From: Pseudomonadota bacterium
Lineage (GTDB): Bacteria; Pseudomonadota; Alphaproteobacteria; Rhizobiales; Aestuariivirgaceae
Length of the DNA stretch: 12,789 bases
Direction: 5' to 3'
Assembly: GCA_016522385.1 (NCBI GenBank)
Contig: JAEKFU010000626.1
Span: forward strand, 1 to 12,789
In this document: piece by piece, positions 1-7,489 of the stretch
How positions within the stretch are numbered: the stretch's first letter is position 1
How the letters are laid out: every line of letters begins with the position of its first letter
Program-made: the position numbers and the translations under genes
The notes under the pieces: generated by a model
The model's input: only the letters and a program-made list of their open reading frames with translations
Databases searched by the model: none
Told to the model about the DNA's origin: nothing

Positions 1-277
1 CGAACTGAATGATGGTGCCGGAGCACATCATGCACGGGCTGAGCGAAGTATAAAGAGTCATGTTGCGGTAGGATTTCTGCCGCCCGGCCTTGCGCAAGCA
101 ATCCATCTCGCCATGAGCAATCGGATCACCCTGCTGGACTCGCTGATTGCGCCCCTGGGCAATCAAGCGATTACCTTGGGCCAGCGCCGAGCCTATCGGA
201 CAGCCGCCTTCTTGGTAGCCGGCGAGGGCTTCTTCATAGGAGATACGGAGAAACTTCTTGTCGATGTCGGTAAGCAT
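1..277 (-). CDS. Cytosine deaminase-like protein, FCY1 type (3' end beyond window)
   Basis: Reading leftward from an ATG at 277, the frame stays open to the window edge (92 residues visible). The start has an excellent ribosome site (CAGGAGG, about 6 nt upstream). The visible part carries both zinc motifs of the cytidine/cytosine deaminase fold: H55-G-E57 (zinc ligand and catalytic Glu) and S-P-C82-M-M-C85. The surroundings resemble yeast cytosine deaminase rather than TadA or bacterial guanine deaminase: YEEALAGYQEGGCPIG near residue 14, AHGE, and TLYTSLSPCMMCSGTII near 74. The family hydrolytically removes an exocyclic amine from a free base or related N-heterocycle in the cytoplasm. It lies 147 nt downstream of the small ORF that ends the transporter operon, so it is probably the last member or has its own promoter. 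The true substrate cannot be read from the sequence, and the substrate-specific C-terminus is missing. Confidence 0.85.
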   Translation of the reverse strand, partial: MLTDIDKKFLRISYEEALAGYQEGGCPIGSALAQGNRLIAQGRNQRVQQGDPIAHGEMDCLRKAGRQKSYRNMTLYTSLSPCMMCSGTIIQF

Positions 278-424
278 TGGATGCCTCCTGCTTCGCATTG
301 GCGATCAACGTAGTGACGATGGTTTTCTGCGGTGTAGTGAAAACGCCGGATGAATTTGGGTTGAGAGGGGTCCCGTCGCTTTGGCGTGAAAGGTCATATT
401 CGATTGCCCAATCATGGACTCCGT

Positions 425-665
425 TTAACTCCGGCTTGGAGCATCAAGCCGCTTACCGCGGGGGATTTCGGCTTGTTTGGCATAGAGGGTGAGTTCGGCG
501 AGCTTGCCGGGGTGCGAGGCGCAATCCGTGCACGTGATAGCGACTTTGGTGCCTTCCGGCAGGCCGCACAATTTCATAACAGTGGTGGCGGGACATGTTG
601 AAATCCCAGCCCGAGCCGGAGATATCCGAGACAAGACTGCGGGTCGTTCCGTCACTGGAGTTCAT
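425..665 (-). pseudogene. Small ORF of about 80 codons, apparently frameshifted; unknown function
   Basis: An ATG at 665 overlaps the deacetylase stop as ATGA and has AAGGA upstream, so a coupled gene is expected here. Its own frame reads MNSSDGTTRSLVSDISG and onward, but after about residue 25 turns into Arg/His-rich text and stops at 453. The +1 frame takes over in protein-like sequence, through PATTVMKLCGLPEG and TCTDC near positions 540-520, to a TAA at 425-427. Skipping one base near 590-605 (around TTTCAACATGTCCCG) joins the two into a protein of about 80 residues with a Cys-x-x-Cys and an extra Cys. This could be a recent one-base insertion, a sequencing error or recoding. An alternative is a separate 50-residue ORF starting at 577, but that ATG has no ribosome site. 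I do not recognise the family. The 147 nt between 278 and 424 hold no convincing gene. Confidence 0.45.
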
Positions 666-1543
666 GATACAGGTCCTTCGAAATAGGGCAGGGTCTCGAT
701 GCGGGGTTGATATGTGCCGGCGGCGCGCAGCGAGGCGACATGGGCCTGGATTTGCTCCAGTGGCGCGAACCAGACCGAGCGCTCCTTTAGGATTTGCTCC
801 AGCCATTGCTCGACCAGGCGCCAGCGGGCAAGGCGGCCGGTGAGGAAGGGGTGGACGATAAGCATGAAGAAGCCGCCAGTCTGGTAATGTGCTTCAAACT
901 CCTCCCAGAAACCCGCGAGACCCTGGCTCGGGGCGCGGACCGGCATCATGTAGCCAATCTCGTCATAGTGGGCGAAAGGCGGCCAGTCGTCGGTGCCCCA
1001 GTGGACTGGCATCTCGTACAATTCGCCTCTGGATGTCTGCATGAGGTAGGGGATGTCGTCGGCCATCAGCGATGAGTCATACTGAAAGCCGTGCTCGATC
1101 AAAAGGTCGACGACCTCCTGTGTTACGTTGTAGACCGGTGCCCGGTAGCCGCGCGGACGCTTGCCACAGATGCGGTCATGGGATCGAAGCGCCCTTTCAA
1201 TCCATTCGCGCTGGTTGCCGGCTGTGGTCACCGGGTCCTCGTGAATCCAGCCGTGGTGGCCGATCTCGTGACCACCCTTTAGGATCGCTTCGACGGCTTC
1301 AGGGTAGTGCTCCAGGCACCAGCCAGGGATAAAGAATGACTGCTTGATGCCAAGCCGGTCATAGGTCTTGAGGATGCGCGGAATTGCCACCGTCGGTCCG
1401 TAACGGCCCATGGTGATGGGATAGAGGCGATTAAATGAGTCGTTCGGACGGGCTATGTGAATGAGGCTGTCGGCGTCCATGTCGAACGTGATGGCGCAAG
1501 CGCATTGCGCACCGTCGGGCCAGGGGATGGGGTTGGTGATCAT
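662..1543 (-). CDS. Polysaccharide deacetylase-family (CE4/PuuE-like) hydrolase
   Basis: A 293-residue protein with the NodB-homology deacetylase fold. The ATG at 1543 is chosen because AGGAG lies 7 nt upstream; longer in-frame extensions run into the ATPase gene. Motifs in order: metal/catalytic aspartates in ITFDMDAD (D21, D23); the histidine pair in GHEIGHHGWIHEDP (H97 and H101 are the likely H-x3-H metal ligands); RGYRAP at 131-136; and LIVHPF with H231 near the C-terminus. There is no signal peptide, so it probably acts in the cytoplasm. The DMDAD start and GHHGWIHE are typical of the branch holding Helicobacter PgdA-like proteins and the allantoinase PuuE, which hydrolyse small amides as well as N-acetyl sugars. 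It begins 16 nt after the ABC ATPase stop, and the next ORF overlaps its stop by ATGA. Its operon position suggests that it acts on the imported solute. Family assignment is firm; substrate unknown. Confidence 0.88.
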   Translation of the reverse strand: MITNPIPWPDGAQCACAITFDMDADSLIHIARPNDSFNRLYPITMGRYGPTVAIPRILKTYDRLGIKQSFFIPGWCLEHYPEAVEAILKGGHEIGHHGWIHEDPVTTAGNQREWIERALRSHDRICGKRPRGYRAPVYNVTQEVVDLLIEHGFQYDSSLMADDIPYLMQTSRGELYEMPVHWGTDDWPPFAHYDEIGYMMPVRAPSQGLAGFWEEFEAHYQTGGFFMLIVHPFLTGRLARWRLVEQWLEQILKERSVWFAPLEQIQAHVASLRAAGTYQPRIETLPYFEGPVS

Positions 1544-1559
1544 GTGATGGCTCCTAGCC

Positions 1560-2645
1560 CTAATCTTCAAGCACGTGGGCGCTGGCGGCAGGCCAGGACA
1601 GGTAAAGCGTGGAGCCGCTCTTGAGATCGATATCGGCCAATTCTCGCTCCTGGATCTGGGCTTTGAATTCGGTGCCGTCGGCGCTTTCAAGAAACAGGGT
1701 GATGACCGAGCCGACAAACTCTTCGGAGATCAGCGTGCAGGGTACGACGTTGTCACCGCGTGGGTTCTTGTCGGATAGATGGACGAGATCGGCGGAGATG
1801 GCGAAGCTCAAACGATCGCCTCTGCTGAACGAACGCGCTTTCGGGATATTGACCTTGAACTTGCCCGCCGGTGTCTCAATCGTTGCGGCGGTCTTGACCT
1901 GCGAGGTCACCTTGCCAGCGAGGATATTGTTACGGCCTACGAATTCGGCAACAAAGCGGTTCGCCGGTGCTCGGTAGATTTCGCGGGCGGCACCGGTCTG
2001 GGCGATGACACCGTCACCCATGATGACGACGCGGTCGGCCATGGCAAAGGCTTCTGACTGGGAATGGGTGACATAGACGAAGGTGATGCCGAGTTCGCGT
2101 TGCAGCTTTGTGAGCTCGCCCTGCATGCGGATGACGAGATGGGCATCGAGCGCGGACAGGGGTTCATCGAGGAGCAAGATCTGCGGTTCCGTAACGAGCG
2201 CGCGAGCAAGAGCGACACGCTGACGCTGGCCGCCGGAGAGCTGGTCGACCGGGCGCTCTGCGAAGTCGGCGAGACCGAGGCGGTCGAGCCAGTTGAGCGC
2301 CTTGGCCTTGCGGCTGGCAGCGTCGAGGCCGCGCATCTTGAGCCCGAATTCGACATTCTCGCGGGCATTGAGGAACGGGAACAGTGCCAGTGACTGCCAA
2401 ACGAGGGGCGTGTCGCGTTCATGCGGCTTGACGTCGTTCATGACCTGACCAGCGAGGCGGATTTCGCCTTCGCTAGGCTGTTCAAGGCCGGCGAGCATGC
2501 GGAGCGTTGTCGTCTTGCCGCAGCCGGACGGCCCCATCAGGGCAAGGAATTCGCCCTGCTGAATGTCGAGGTTCATCTTCTCAACGGCAACAAACTCACC
2601 GAAGCGCTTGACGACGTTTTCAAAGACCACGAGCGGATCACTCAT
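1560..2645 (-). CDS. ABC importer ATPase, PotA-type (polyamine/opine family)
   Basis: 361 residues, start ATG 2645 overlapping the upstream permease stop as ATGA, with AAGGA upstream. It has a full set of nucleotide-binding motifs: Walker A GPSGCGKT (38-45), Q-loop Q84, signature LSGGQ (136-140), Walker B ILLLDE (156-161), D-loop SALD (164-167) and switch H194. A C-terminal region of about 120 residues has the shape of a TOBE/OB domain, as in PotA. The protein would sit on the cytoplasmic face and power the two permeases encoded just upstream. The Q-loop reads VWQSLALFP where PotA proteins usually have VFQ, a conservative change. The substrate is set by the binding protein, so polyamine is only the family default. 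Confidence 0.93.
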   Translation of the reverse strand: MSDPLVVFENVVKRFGEFVAVEKMNLDIQQGEFLALMGPSGCGKTTTLRMLAGLEQPSEGEIRLAGQVMNDVKPHERDTPLVWQSLALFPFLNARENVEFGLKMRGLDAASRKAKALNWLDRLGLADFAERPVDQLSGGQRQRVALARALVTEPQILLLDEPLSALDAHLVIRMQGELTKLQRELGITFVYVTHSQSEAFAMADRVVIMGDGVIAQTGAAREIYRAPANRFVAEFVGRNNILAGKVTSQVKTAATIETPAGKFKVNIPKARSFSRGDRLSFAISADLVHLSDKNPRGDNVVPCTLISEEFVGSVITLFLESADGTEFKAQIQERELADIDLKSGSTLYLSWPAASAHVLED

Positions 2646-3445
2646 GCCGGCGCGTCCTTTTTCTCTCGGGTCATGATGAGAATCTGGGCGATGATGACAA
2701 GGGTCATGGACGTGATGAAGACAAAGGTGCCTATGGCGTTGACCTGCGGATCGATATTGCCGGTGACGATCTCCAGGATGATCACCGGTACGGTCTTGTT
2801 GAGGCCGGAGACGAACCATGCGACGGCGAATTCGTCAAACGAGACCGCGGCGGTGAGGCACAGGGCCGACACGATAGCCGGCTTGGCAAAGGGCAGGATG
2901 ATCTCCCGCATAGCGGTCCATTCCGAGGCGCCCAGATTCCAGGCCGCACTTTCCAGATTGGGGTCAATCTGATTGAGCCGCAAACGGATCACTGCCATGG
3001 CAAACGGGGCAGTCAGCACCGTGTGGGCGATGATCACCGACCAGATTTCACCCGAAGCTCCAATCCTGGCGAACCAGGCGAGCATTGCGAGCGCCATGAT
3101 GATCAGAGGGATCGTTGGCGGCAATAGGGCCAGCGCCAGGAAAGCTCCTTTGAAGCGAAAGCTGTAGCGGTAGTCGGTATAGGCGGTGCAGAAGCCGATA
3201 AAGGTCGCCAGCACCGACGTGCAACTCGAGACGATGATACTGGTCTTGATGGCGTCCCAGACGTCGGGGTCTTGCCATATTGTCTCATACCAGTGCCAGG
3301 TGAAGGTGCCGAGCGGCACGGTCGGGAAGCGCTGCGAATTGAACGAGAACACCATGCTGGCAATGATCGGCAGGAAAACGAACACGAACAGGCACACGAC
3401 ATAACCGCGCAGGAACCATTTGATGGCACGCTCCGAGTCCATCAT
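2642..3445 (-). CDS. ABC importer permease, PotC-type
   Basis: 267 residues with about six hydrophobic segments; the first runs from roughly residue 12 to 34 and the last near 240-258. The cytoplasmic EAA loop that contacts the ATPase is visible at 165-186 (ESAAWNLGASEWTAMREIIL). The start is the first of two consecutive ATGs (3445), overlapping the upstream permease stop as ATGA, so translation is probably coupled. Length and order (second permease, then ATPase) fit the PotC position of spermidine/putrescine-type importers. It is an inner-membrane protein that forms a heterodimer with the other permease. Confidence 0.92.
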   Translation of the reverse strand: MMDSERAIKWFLRGYVVCLFVFVFLPIIASMVFSFNSQRFPTVPLGTFTWHWYETIWQDPDVWDAIKTSIIVSSCTSVLATFIGFCTAYTDYRYSFRFKGAFLALALLPPTIPLIIMALAMLAWFARIGASGEIWSVIIAHTVLTAPFAMAVIRLRLNQIDPNLESAAWNLGASEWTAMREIILPFAKPAIVSALCLTAAVSFDEFAVAWFVSGLNKTVPVIILEIVTGNIDPQVNAIGTFVFITSMTLVIIAQILIMTREKKDAPA

Positions 3446-4296
3446 GTTTTCTTTCTGTAGGCGACCATGATGGCGGCGAATGCGACGGTGAACAGCGTCA
3501 CCATCATCATCACGGCGACGACGGCGGCGCGTGGCCATTGCTGGCCGGACTTGGTCGTGTCGATAATCATGATCGGTAGCGTCGGAGGTTTCGAGCCGCC
3601 GAGATAATAGGGCGCGACGAAGTCGCCGAAGGACAGGATGAAGCAGAACACGGCAGCAATAATCAGGCCGGTCTTAGCGAGCGGCACAATGACGGTGAAG
3701 ACGGTGCGGACGCGACCGCAGCCGAGATTGTGGGCGGCCTCTATGAGGCTCCTGTCGATACTGGCCAGCGAGACCGTCTGCAGAATCACGACCAGTGGCA
3801 GGGTGAGCGTCATGTAGCCGACCATGGTGCCGAACTTGGTGTTGAGCATGGTGTACGGCCCAAGCCCGATATAGGCGAGCATGGCATTGATCGGACCGCT
3901 TTCCGCAAGGATCACATACCAGGAAAAGGTGCGCACCAGATAGCTGGTGAAAAATGGGATGATGAGGAAAAAGATCGCCCAACGCCGGATGTTTGCCGAG
4001 ACCTTGAACGACAAGGCATAGGCAGCAGGAAACGCGATGATGGTCGCGCACAGCGTCGATAATGTGGCTAGTCCGAGCGTGAGGAAATAGCTGTCCCAGA
4101 AGAAGCCGCGACCAAGCATCTTGATCCAGTTCTTCATCTCAAAGGCTTCGTGCATGCGGTAGTTCTTCACAAGGAAGAAGGTCATGGCGATCATGAAGAC
4201 GAGCGGTCCAATAAAAAACAACACTTGCCAGACGATGATCGGCATGCGCCAGGTGAGAGCATAGGGATCGAAGCGGCGTTTGGGGTCTATAGTCAT
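3442..4296 (-). CDS. ABC importer permease, PotB-type
   Basis: 284 residues with about six membrane segments, the first at roughly 20-42 after a basic cytoplasmic N-terminus (PKRRFDPYALTWR). The EAA motif lies at 186-206 (EAAHNLGCGRVRTVFTVIVP). The patterns FFTSYLVRTFSW (115-126) and SFGDFVAPYYLGG (222-234) are typical of PotB-like permeases. The ATG at 4296 has only a weak ribosome site. It follows a 164-nt gap from the binding-protein stop that holds two inverted palindromes, so its expression may be set lower than that of the binding protein. It pairs with the PotC-type permease to form the membrane channel. Confidence 0.92.
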   Translation of the reverse strand: MTIDPKRRFDPYALTWRMPIIVWQVLFFIGPLVFMIAMTFFLVKNYRMHEAFEMKNWIKMLGRGFFWDSYFLTLGLATLSTLCATIIAFPAAYALSFKVSANIRRWAIFFLIIPFFTSYLVRTFSWYVILAESGPINAMLAYIGLGPYTMLNTKFGTMVGYMTLTLPLVVILQTVSLASIDRSLIEAAHNLGCGRVRTVFTVIVPLAKTGLIIAAVFCFILSFGDFVAPYYLGGSKPPTLPIMIIDTTKSGQQWPRAAVVAVMMMVTLFTVAFAAIMVAYRKKT

Positions 4297-4332
4297 GCGG
4301 GAGTTGGCCTACCGGACCAGCATGGTAGAACG

Positions 4333-4450
4333 CCCTCTCCCGCCATGCGGGGCAGGGTTGGAGAGGGGGCGAACGACAGTGCCACACAGTGCATTAAACG
4401 CATGTTGCACCTTGGACCCTCTTCCTGACCCTCCCGCGAAGGGGAGAGGG
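4333..4450. repeat. Inverted pair of REP-like palindromes (BIME-like)
   Basis: Two related palindromic units lie between the binding-protein stop and the first permease. Unit 1 (4333-4367) has arms CCCTCTCC and GGAGAGGG around a CCCGC-CAT-GCGGG core. Unit 2 (4417-4450) has arms CCCTCTTCC and GGGGAGAGGG with an inner CTCCC/GGGAG hairpin. Read on the minus strand, unit 2 begins CCCTCTCCC and aligns with unit 1 read on the plus strand (shared GCGGG, AGGGT and GGA-AGGG), so they are inverted copies of one element. The outer ends form a 9-bp inverted repeat (CCCTCTCCC / GGGAGAGGG). No T-run follows, which argues against a simple terminator. REP elements in such gaps often protect the upstream message. 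Confidence 0.7.
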
Positions 4451-4460
4451 AAATGCGGGT

Positions 4461-5624
4461 TTATGCGTTCTTGTATTCTGACCAGAAGTCGTTCCAGTCC
4501 TCCAAGCTCTGTTGCTGGGGGATGTTGCGATAGTGGATGCGGCCTTCCTTGACCAGCGTGATCGGATTATTCGGCGCGCCATCGATCTGACCTGTGCGCT
4601 CTGCTTCCTTCATGTTGGCTTCCTGCAAGGCCTTCACTCCGGCGTGGGTGATGCAGAAACCAGGGTAGGCCGCCATCTGGGCGGAGCGAACCTGGCCGCG
4701 CGGACTCAACATGTACTGGATGAACTTTTTGACCATGTCAGCCTTGTCGGAACCCTTACCGATCGAATAACTCTCGGTCCACTGGATGCCGCCTTCTTTC
4801 GGCACGACAGAAGCGACCGGTGCGCCGTCTTTTTCCAAAACGCCGGTGATCCAGTCACCAATGCCGCACATGGCTTGCATTTCGCCGTTCTTCAGAGAGT
4901 TGAAAGTGCCGCCATAGTCGAAAAAGCCACCGACCTGCGGGCGCAGGCTCATGGTGGTTTCCTTGACTTTGCCCCATGCTCCGTCATCGAGGTTCCACAA
5001 GTTTGCGCCATTGCCGTTGTAAAGGCTCATCATGCCGAGCGATGGCAAGTGCCAATCAAAATGACCAACCTTGCCTTTGAGTTCCGGTTTCCAGAAGCAC
5101 TTGTAACTCATGGCTTCTTCTGCCGTGACGGCGTTCTTGTTGTAGGAAACGCCGAGATGACCAAAGCGAACCATGACGGAGTGCAGCTTGCCGTCTTTCC
5201 AGTGACCCGGAAACTGCTTGAAGTCGTCATAAATCATGTCGTCGAAATTGTAGTCGGCGGGGCTCATCTCCTCGATATAGCCGGCGTCGTTCAATTGCTG
5301 AACGAACTCCGCATCAGACAGGATGATGTCATATGTGCCAGGCGGCGACTGGGCAATCAGACCGAGCATGTTGTCGCCGCCGGCATAGTATTTCGGCTTG
5401 AACTTGACGTTGTTTTCTGCCTCGAACTCGGAGACCATATCCGGCTCGCCATGGCCGTACCAGGCCAGCATGTTGATCTCGACGGCCTGGGCCCAGGCAC
5501 GGCTGACGAAGGGCATACTCAGGCCGGCGGCGATGCCGGCGGCGGTGCCGCCGTATTTGAGAACCTCGCGACGTGATGGCGTCGGAAGTCCTCGATTCTG
5601 CACAATTTTTGTCGTCATTTTCAT
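4461..5624 (-). CDS. Periplasmic solute-binding protein, PotD-like, Tat-exported
   Basis: 387 residues, a little longer than PotD. The ATG at 5624 has GGGAGGAG about 6-8 nt upstream; a TTG five codons earlier is a poorer start. The N-terminus carries a twin-arginine signal (S17-R18-R19-E-V-L-K), a hydrophobic stretch (about 25-40) and a likely cleavage after A45 in RAWA-QA. The mature part has the extracellular solute-binding layout: an INMLAWYG opening strand, GTYDIILSDAEFVQQL near 97-112, VSYNKNAV, and an IGDWITGV hinge region. It would capture the solute in the periplasm and deliver it to the PotB/PotC-type channel. Tat export implies folding, perhaps with ligand, before export. Its gene is first in the importer operon, 149 nt after the LysR stop. 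Ligand unknown. Confidence 0.92.
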   Translation of the reverse strand: MKMTTKIVQNRGLPTPSRREVLKYGGTAAGIAAGLSMPFVSRAWAQAVEINMLAWYGHGEPDMVSEFEAENNVKFKPKYYAGGDNMLGLIAQSPPGTYDIILSDAEFVQQLNDAGYIEEMSPADYNFDDMIYDDFKQFPGHWKDGKLHSVMVRFGHLGVSYNKNAVTAEEAMSYKCFWKPELKGKVGHFDWHLPSLGMMSLYNGNGANLWNLDDGAWGKVKETTMSLRPQVGGFFDYGGTFNSLKNGEMQAMCGIGDWITGVLEKDGAPVASVVPKEGGIQWTESYSIGKGSDKADMVKKFIQYMLSPRGQVRSAQMAAYPGFCITHAGVKALQEANMKEAERTGQIDGAPNNPITLVKEGRIHYRNIPQQQSLEDWNDFWSEYKNA

Positions 5625-5672
5625 GGCTGCTCCTCCCAATTGAGCGATATGATCTTTTCTTTTGACGCCCTG

Positions 5673-5714
5673 GACAGACTCCGGGACTGTCTACGACAAC
5701 CGGGCCGGCGTCAA
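5673..5714 (-). promoter_or_regulatory. Dyad operator candidate with possible -35 before the importer operon
   Basis: The 149-nt gap before the binding-protein gene contains GACAGACTCCGGGACTGTC (5673-5691), an imperfect palindrome with 5-bp perfect outer arms, 49 nt upstream of the ATG. On the minus strand a TTGACG lies at 5714-5709; a weak -10 (TAGACA, 15-nt spacer, or GACAGT, 17-nt spacer) would fall inside the palindrome. That geometry would let a bound protein block or control the promoter. It does not fit the T-N11-A rule of LysR sites, so the binding protein may be another regulator. No T-run follows, so it is not a good terminator for lysR. Confidence 0.35.
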
Positions 5715-5773
5715 GCTGCCATGGGCTGATGATAGTTTGTCCATCGACGGTATAAGGGATAACCGCGCGCGAC

Positions 5774-6652
5774 CTAATGGCTTGCTCCGGCGGCTTCCTC
5801 AAGACGTTCCAGTAAAGTGCTTACCAAGAGACGTCCGGCGTCGGATAGCGTCGTCTGCTTATAGAACAGGCCGATCCGGATGATGTCGAGAGGTGGGAAG
5901 CCTTCTGCCTCGGTGAGCGTACGCATCTGCGGTCCAAGTGTTTTGCGGGTCAGTGCGGTGACCCCAAGATCCGCGTTGACAGCCTGCTGTAGACCACTGA
6001 TATCCGGGCTTATGTAGGCAAAACGCCAACTCCGCCGCGCTTTTGCCAAGGCTGCAATCATCCTGTCGCGGTACTCGCAACCTTGCGGATGGCAGATAAT
6101 GGGAACTGGCGATTTGTTGCAGGCGTTGCCCGATTTCGCAGCCGCCCAGATCGGGCGTTGTTCCCATGAGTCGGCAAGATACTGATTGTCACCGGTGGTC
6201 AGCAAGGCAACGGCAATATCCAAGTGGTCGTTGTGCAGCAGCTCTAGCAGATTCCGGGACAGGTCACAGCGCACTTCCAGCGCGACGTTTTCGTGTGCGC
6301 CTGTGAAGCCATTGAGTGCGCCTTGCAAAAACTCAACGGCAAAATCTGTCGGCAATCCGAGCCGTAGGGCTCCGTCAGCCGCCGGATCAGTGAACTTTGC
6401 GACGACTTGGTCATTGAGCCGCAGGATTTGGCGGGCAAAGACCACCAGAGTCTCACCTTGCTCAGTCAGTGTCACCTTGCGTCCGCTGCTTTCGAAAAGC
6501 TTGCAGTCCAGTAGTGATTGCAGACGGCTCATTTGTAAGCTTATGGCCGGTTGCGTGCGACCAAGAACCTCTGCTGCTTTGGTGTAGCCGCGCAAATCGA
6601 CGATAGACACAAATGTGCGCAGCAGGTCGGTCGGCAGATTGACGTGCGGCAT
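5774..6652 (-). CDS. LysR-family transcriptional regulator
   Basis: 292 residues, normal LysR length. The N-terminal winged helix-turn-helix is clear: LRTFVSIVDLRGYTKAAEVLGRTQPAISLQMSRLQ (helices about 18-45), then the linker helix LLDCKLFESSGRKVTLTEQG. A periplasmic-binding-like effector domain follows (from about residue 93, with GALRLGLPTDFA and LDIAVALLT). The ATG at 6652 has no strong ribosome site. It lies upstream of the importer operon on the same strand and divergent from the TIM-barrel/phosphoribosyltransferase pair, the usual layout for a LysR protein controlling a divergent target. The effector is unknown but is plausibly the imported solute or a product of it. Confidence 0.93.
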   Translation of the reverse strand: MPHVNLPTDLLRTFVSIVDLRGYTKAAEVLGRTQPAISLQMSRLQSLLDCKLFESSGRKVTLTEQGETLVVFARQILRLNDQVVAKFTDPAADGALRLGLPTDFAVEFLQGALNGFTGAHENVALEVRCDLSRNLLELLHNDHLDIAVALLTTGDNQYLADSWEQRPIWAAAKSGNACNKSPVPIICHPQGCEYRDRMIAALAKARRSWRFAYISPDISGLQQAVNADLGVTALTRKTLGPQMRTLTEAEGFPPLDIIRIGLFYKQTTLSDAGRLLVSTLLERLEEAAGASH

Positions 6653-6688
6653 AAGAGGTGAATTTCAATTACTGATCCAACTATAACG

Positions 6689-6706
6689 ATTATAAATTTT
6701 TCTTAT
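6689..6706. promoter_or_regulatory. LysR-type T-N11-A dyad with a minus-strand TATAAT
   Basis: The 81-nt divergent gap between lysR and the TIM-barrel gene is much more AT-rich than its surroundings. It holds ATAA-N7-TTAT (6692-6706), which fits the LysR-box form T-N11-A (T6693, A6705). A perfect minus-strand TATAAT (6694-6689) overlaps it and a TATAGT lies nearby (6685-6680); either could be the lysR -10. The overlap would suit autoregulation together with control of the divergent pair. Based on pattern only. Confidence 0.4.
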
Positions 6707-6733
6707 CAGATATCAGGACGTAATTTTACAACT

Positions 6734-7489
6734 ATGGAGTGCATATGCTTTCGCAAGCAGTTCAAATCGCCGGGACCGGCCGTTTTGCCAGTGATCCACG
6801 TGCTTGATGCCGAGCAGTCCGCGCGCAATATCCGTGTCGCCATTGGCGAAGGTGCTCCAGGTGTCTTCCTGATCAATCATGATTTCGGTAAAGACCAACT
6901 GATCCCGATTATTAAAGATGCCCGAGAAAGATTCCCGGCACTTTGGCTCGGGGTAAATTTTCTCGCGGTCACCGGCCGTGATGCTTTTCCAATTCTTGGC
7001 CGGATGGAGCAAGCGGGTTATCCCGTTGACGCCTACTGGGCGGATGATGCGCGCATTGATGAGCGCCGTCCTGCAGACGATCAACCAGAGGCTTCCGAAA
7101 TCGCCCGGGTGAGGGCGGAAAGTGGTTGGAACGGGCTCTATTTCGGCGGAACGGCGTTCAAGAAACAACGCGGCGTTGACCCGGATGACTATGAAACGGC
7201 GGCGCGGTTGGCGGTACCGTTCATGGATGTCGTAACCACATCTGGCAAAGCGACCGGACACGAGGCGGCGCAATCCAAGGTCCAAGCCTTTCGGCGCGGC
7301 ACCGCGGGCAGTCCTCTGGCGCTGGCGTCCGGCATTACTCCTGAAAATGCCGGAAGCCATGCCGACGTGGACTGCTTCATGGTGGCGACCGGCATAAATG
7401 TGGACGGTGATTTCTATAATGTCGCGCCGGCGAAGCTGGCCCGGCTGTTGAGGGTTTCACGTAGACTGGCGGGAGGTTCAGATGGCTGA
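6734..7489 (+). CDS. BtpA/SgcQ-like TIM-barrel protein
   Basis: 251 residues without signal peptide or membrane segments. The body alternates strands and helices like a TIM barrel: LPVIHVLD (18-25), GVFLINHDF (43-51), WLGVNFLAVTG (71-81), GLYFGGTAF (134-142). The C-terminal third, DVVTTSGKATG (165-175), ALASGITPENA (196-206) and CFMVATGINVDGDF (214-227), resembles the BtpA/SgcQ group (COG0434), where such loops could hold a phosphate. Members are poorly understood; BtpA affects photosystem I in cyanobacteria. The ATG at 6734 lacks a clear ribosome site; an ATG at 6745 has a better one but its frame closes after about 20 codons. The next gene starts inside this one (8-nt overlap), so the two proteins probably work together, perhaps on a phosphoribosyl compound. 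Fold fairly sure, reaction unknown. Confidence 0.65.
   Translation: MECICFRKQFKSPGPAVLPVIHVLDAEQSARNIRVAIGEGAPGVFLINHDFGKDQLIPIIKDARERFPALWLGVNFLAVTGRDAFPILGRMEQAGYPVDAYWADDARIDERRPADDQPEASEIARVRAESGWNGLYFGGTAFKKQRGVDPDDYETAARLAVPFMDVVTTSGKATGHEAAQSKVQAFRRGTAGSPLALASGITPENAGSHADVDCFMVATGINVDGDFYNVAPAKLARLLRVSRRLAGGSDG

Noticed and set aside
310..419. 36-codon minus-strand ORF starting MIGQSNMTFHAKATG
   Set aside because: Very short, ribosome site too close (GGAG 3 nt before ATG), no recognisable features; more likely spacer between the small ORF and the deaminase.
1544..1717. N-terminal extension of the deacetylase-like hydrolase up to 1717
   Set aside because: The extra residues are out-of-frame reading of the ATPase 3' end, and ATG 1543 has a good ribosome site and a family-typical N-terminus.
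1937..2422. Second minus-strand open frame inside the ABC ATPase region
   Set aside because: Ser/Arg-rich out-of-frame reading of the ATPase gene, whose Walker and signature motifs are all in the other frame.
4417..4450. Rho-independent terminator after the binding-protein gene
   Set aside because: The stem is strong but no T-run follows on the minus strand, and a second inverted copy nearby fits a REP pair better.
4512..5576. Long plus-strand open frame of 354 codons
   Set aside because: It lies wholly antisense to the binding-protein gene, has no family-like motifs or ribosome site, and is explained by the codon bias of the real gene.
5625..5639. TTG start at 5639 for the binding protein
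   Set aside because: It would read through the ribosome site; ATG 5624 has GGAGG at ideal distance and gives a proper Tat signal.
6745..6804. ATG at 6745 with a better ribosome site (GGAG) as start of the TIM-barrel gene
   Set aside because: Its frame ends after about 20 codons; the frame from 6734 runs straight into family-like sequence (AVLPVIHVLD). A frameshift is possible but not needed.
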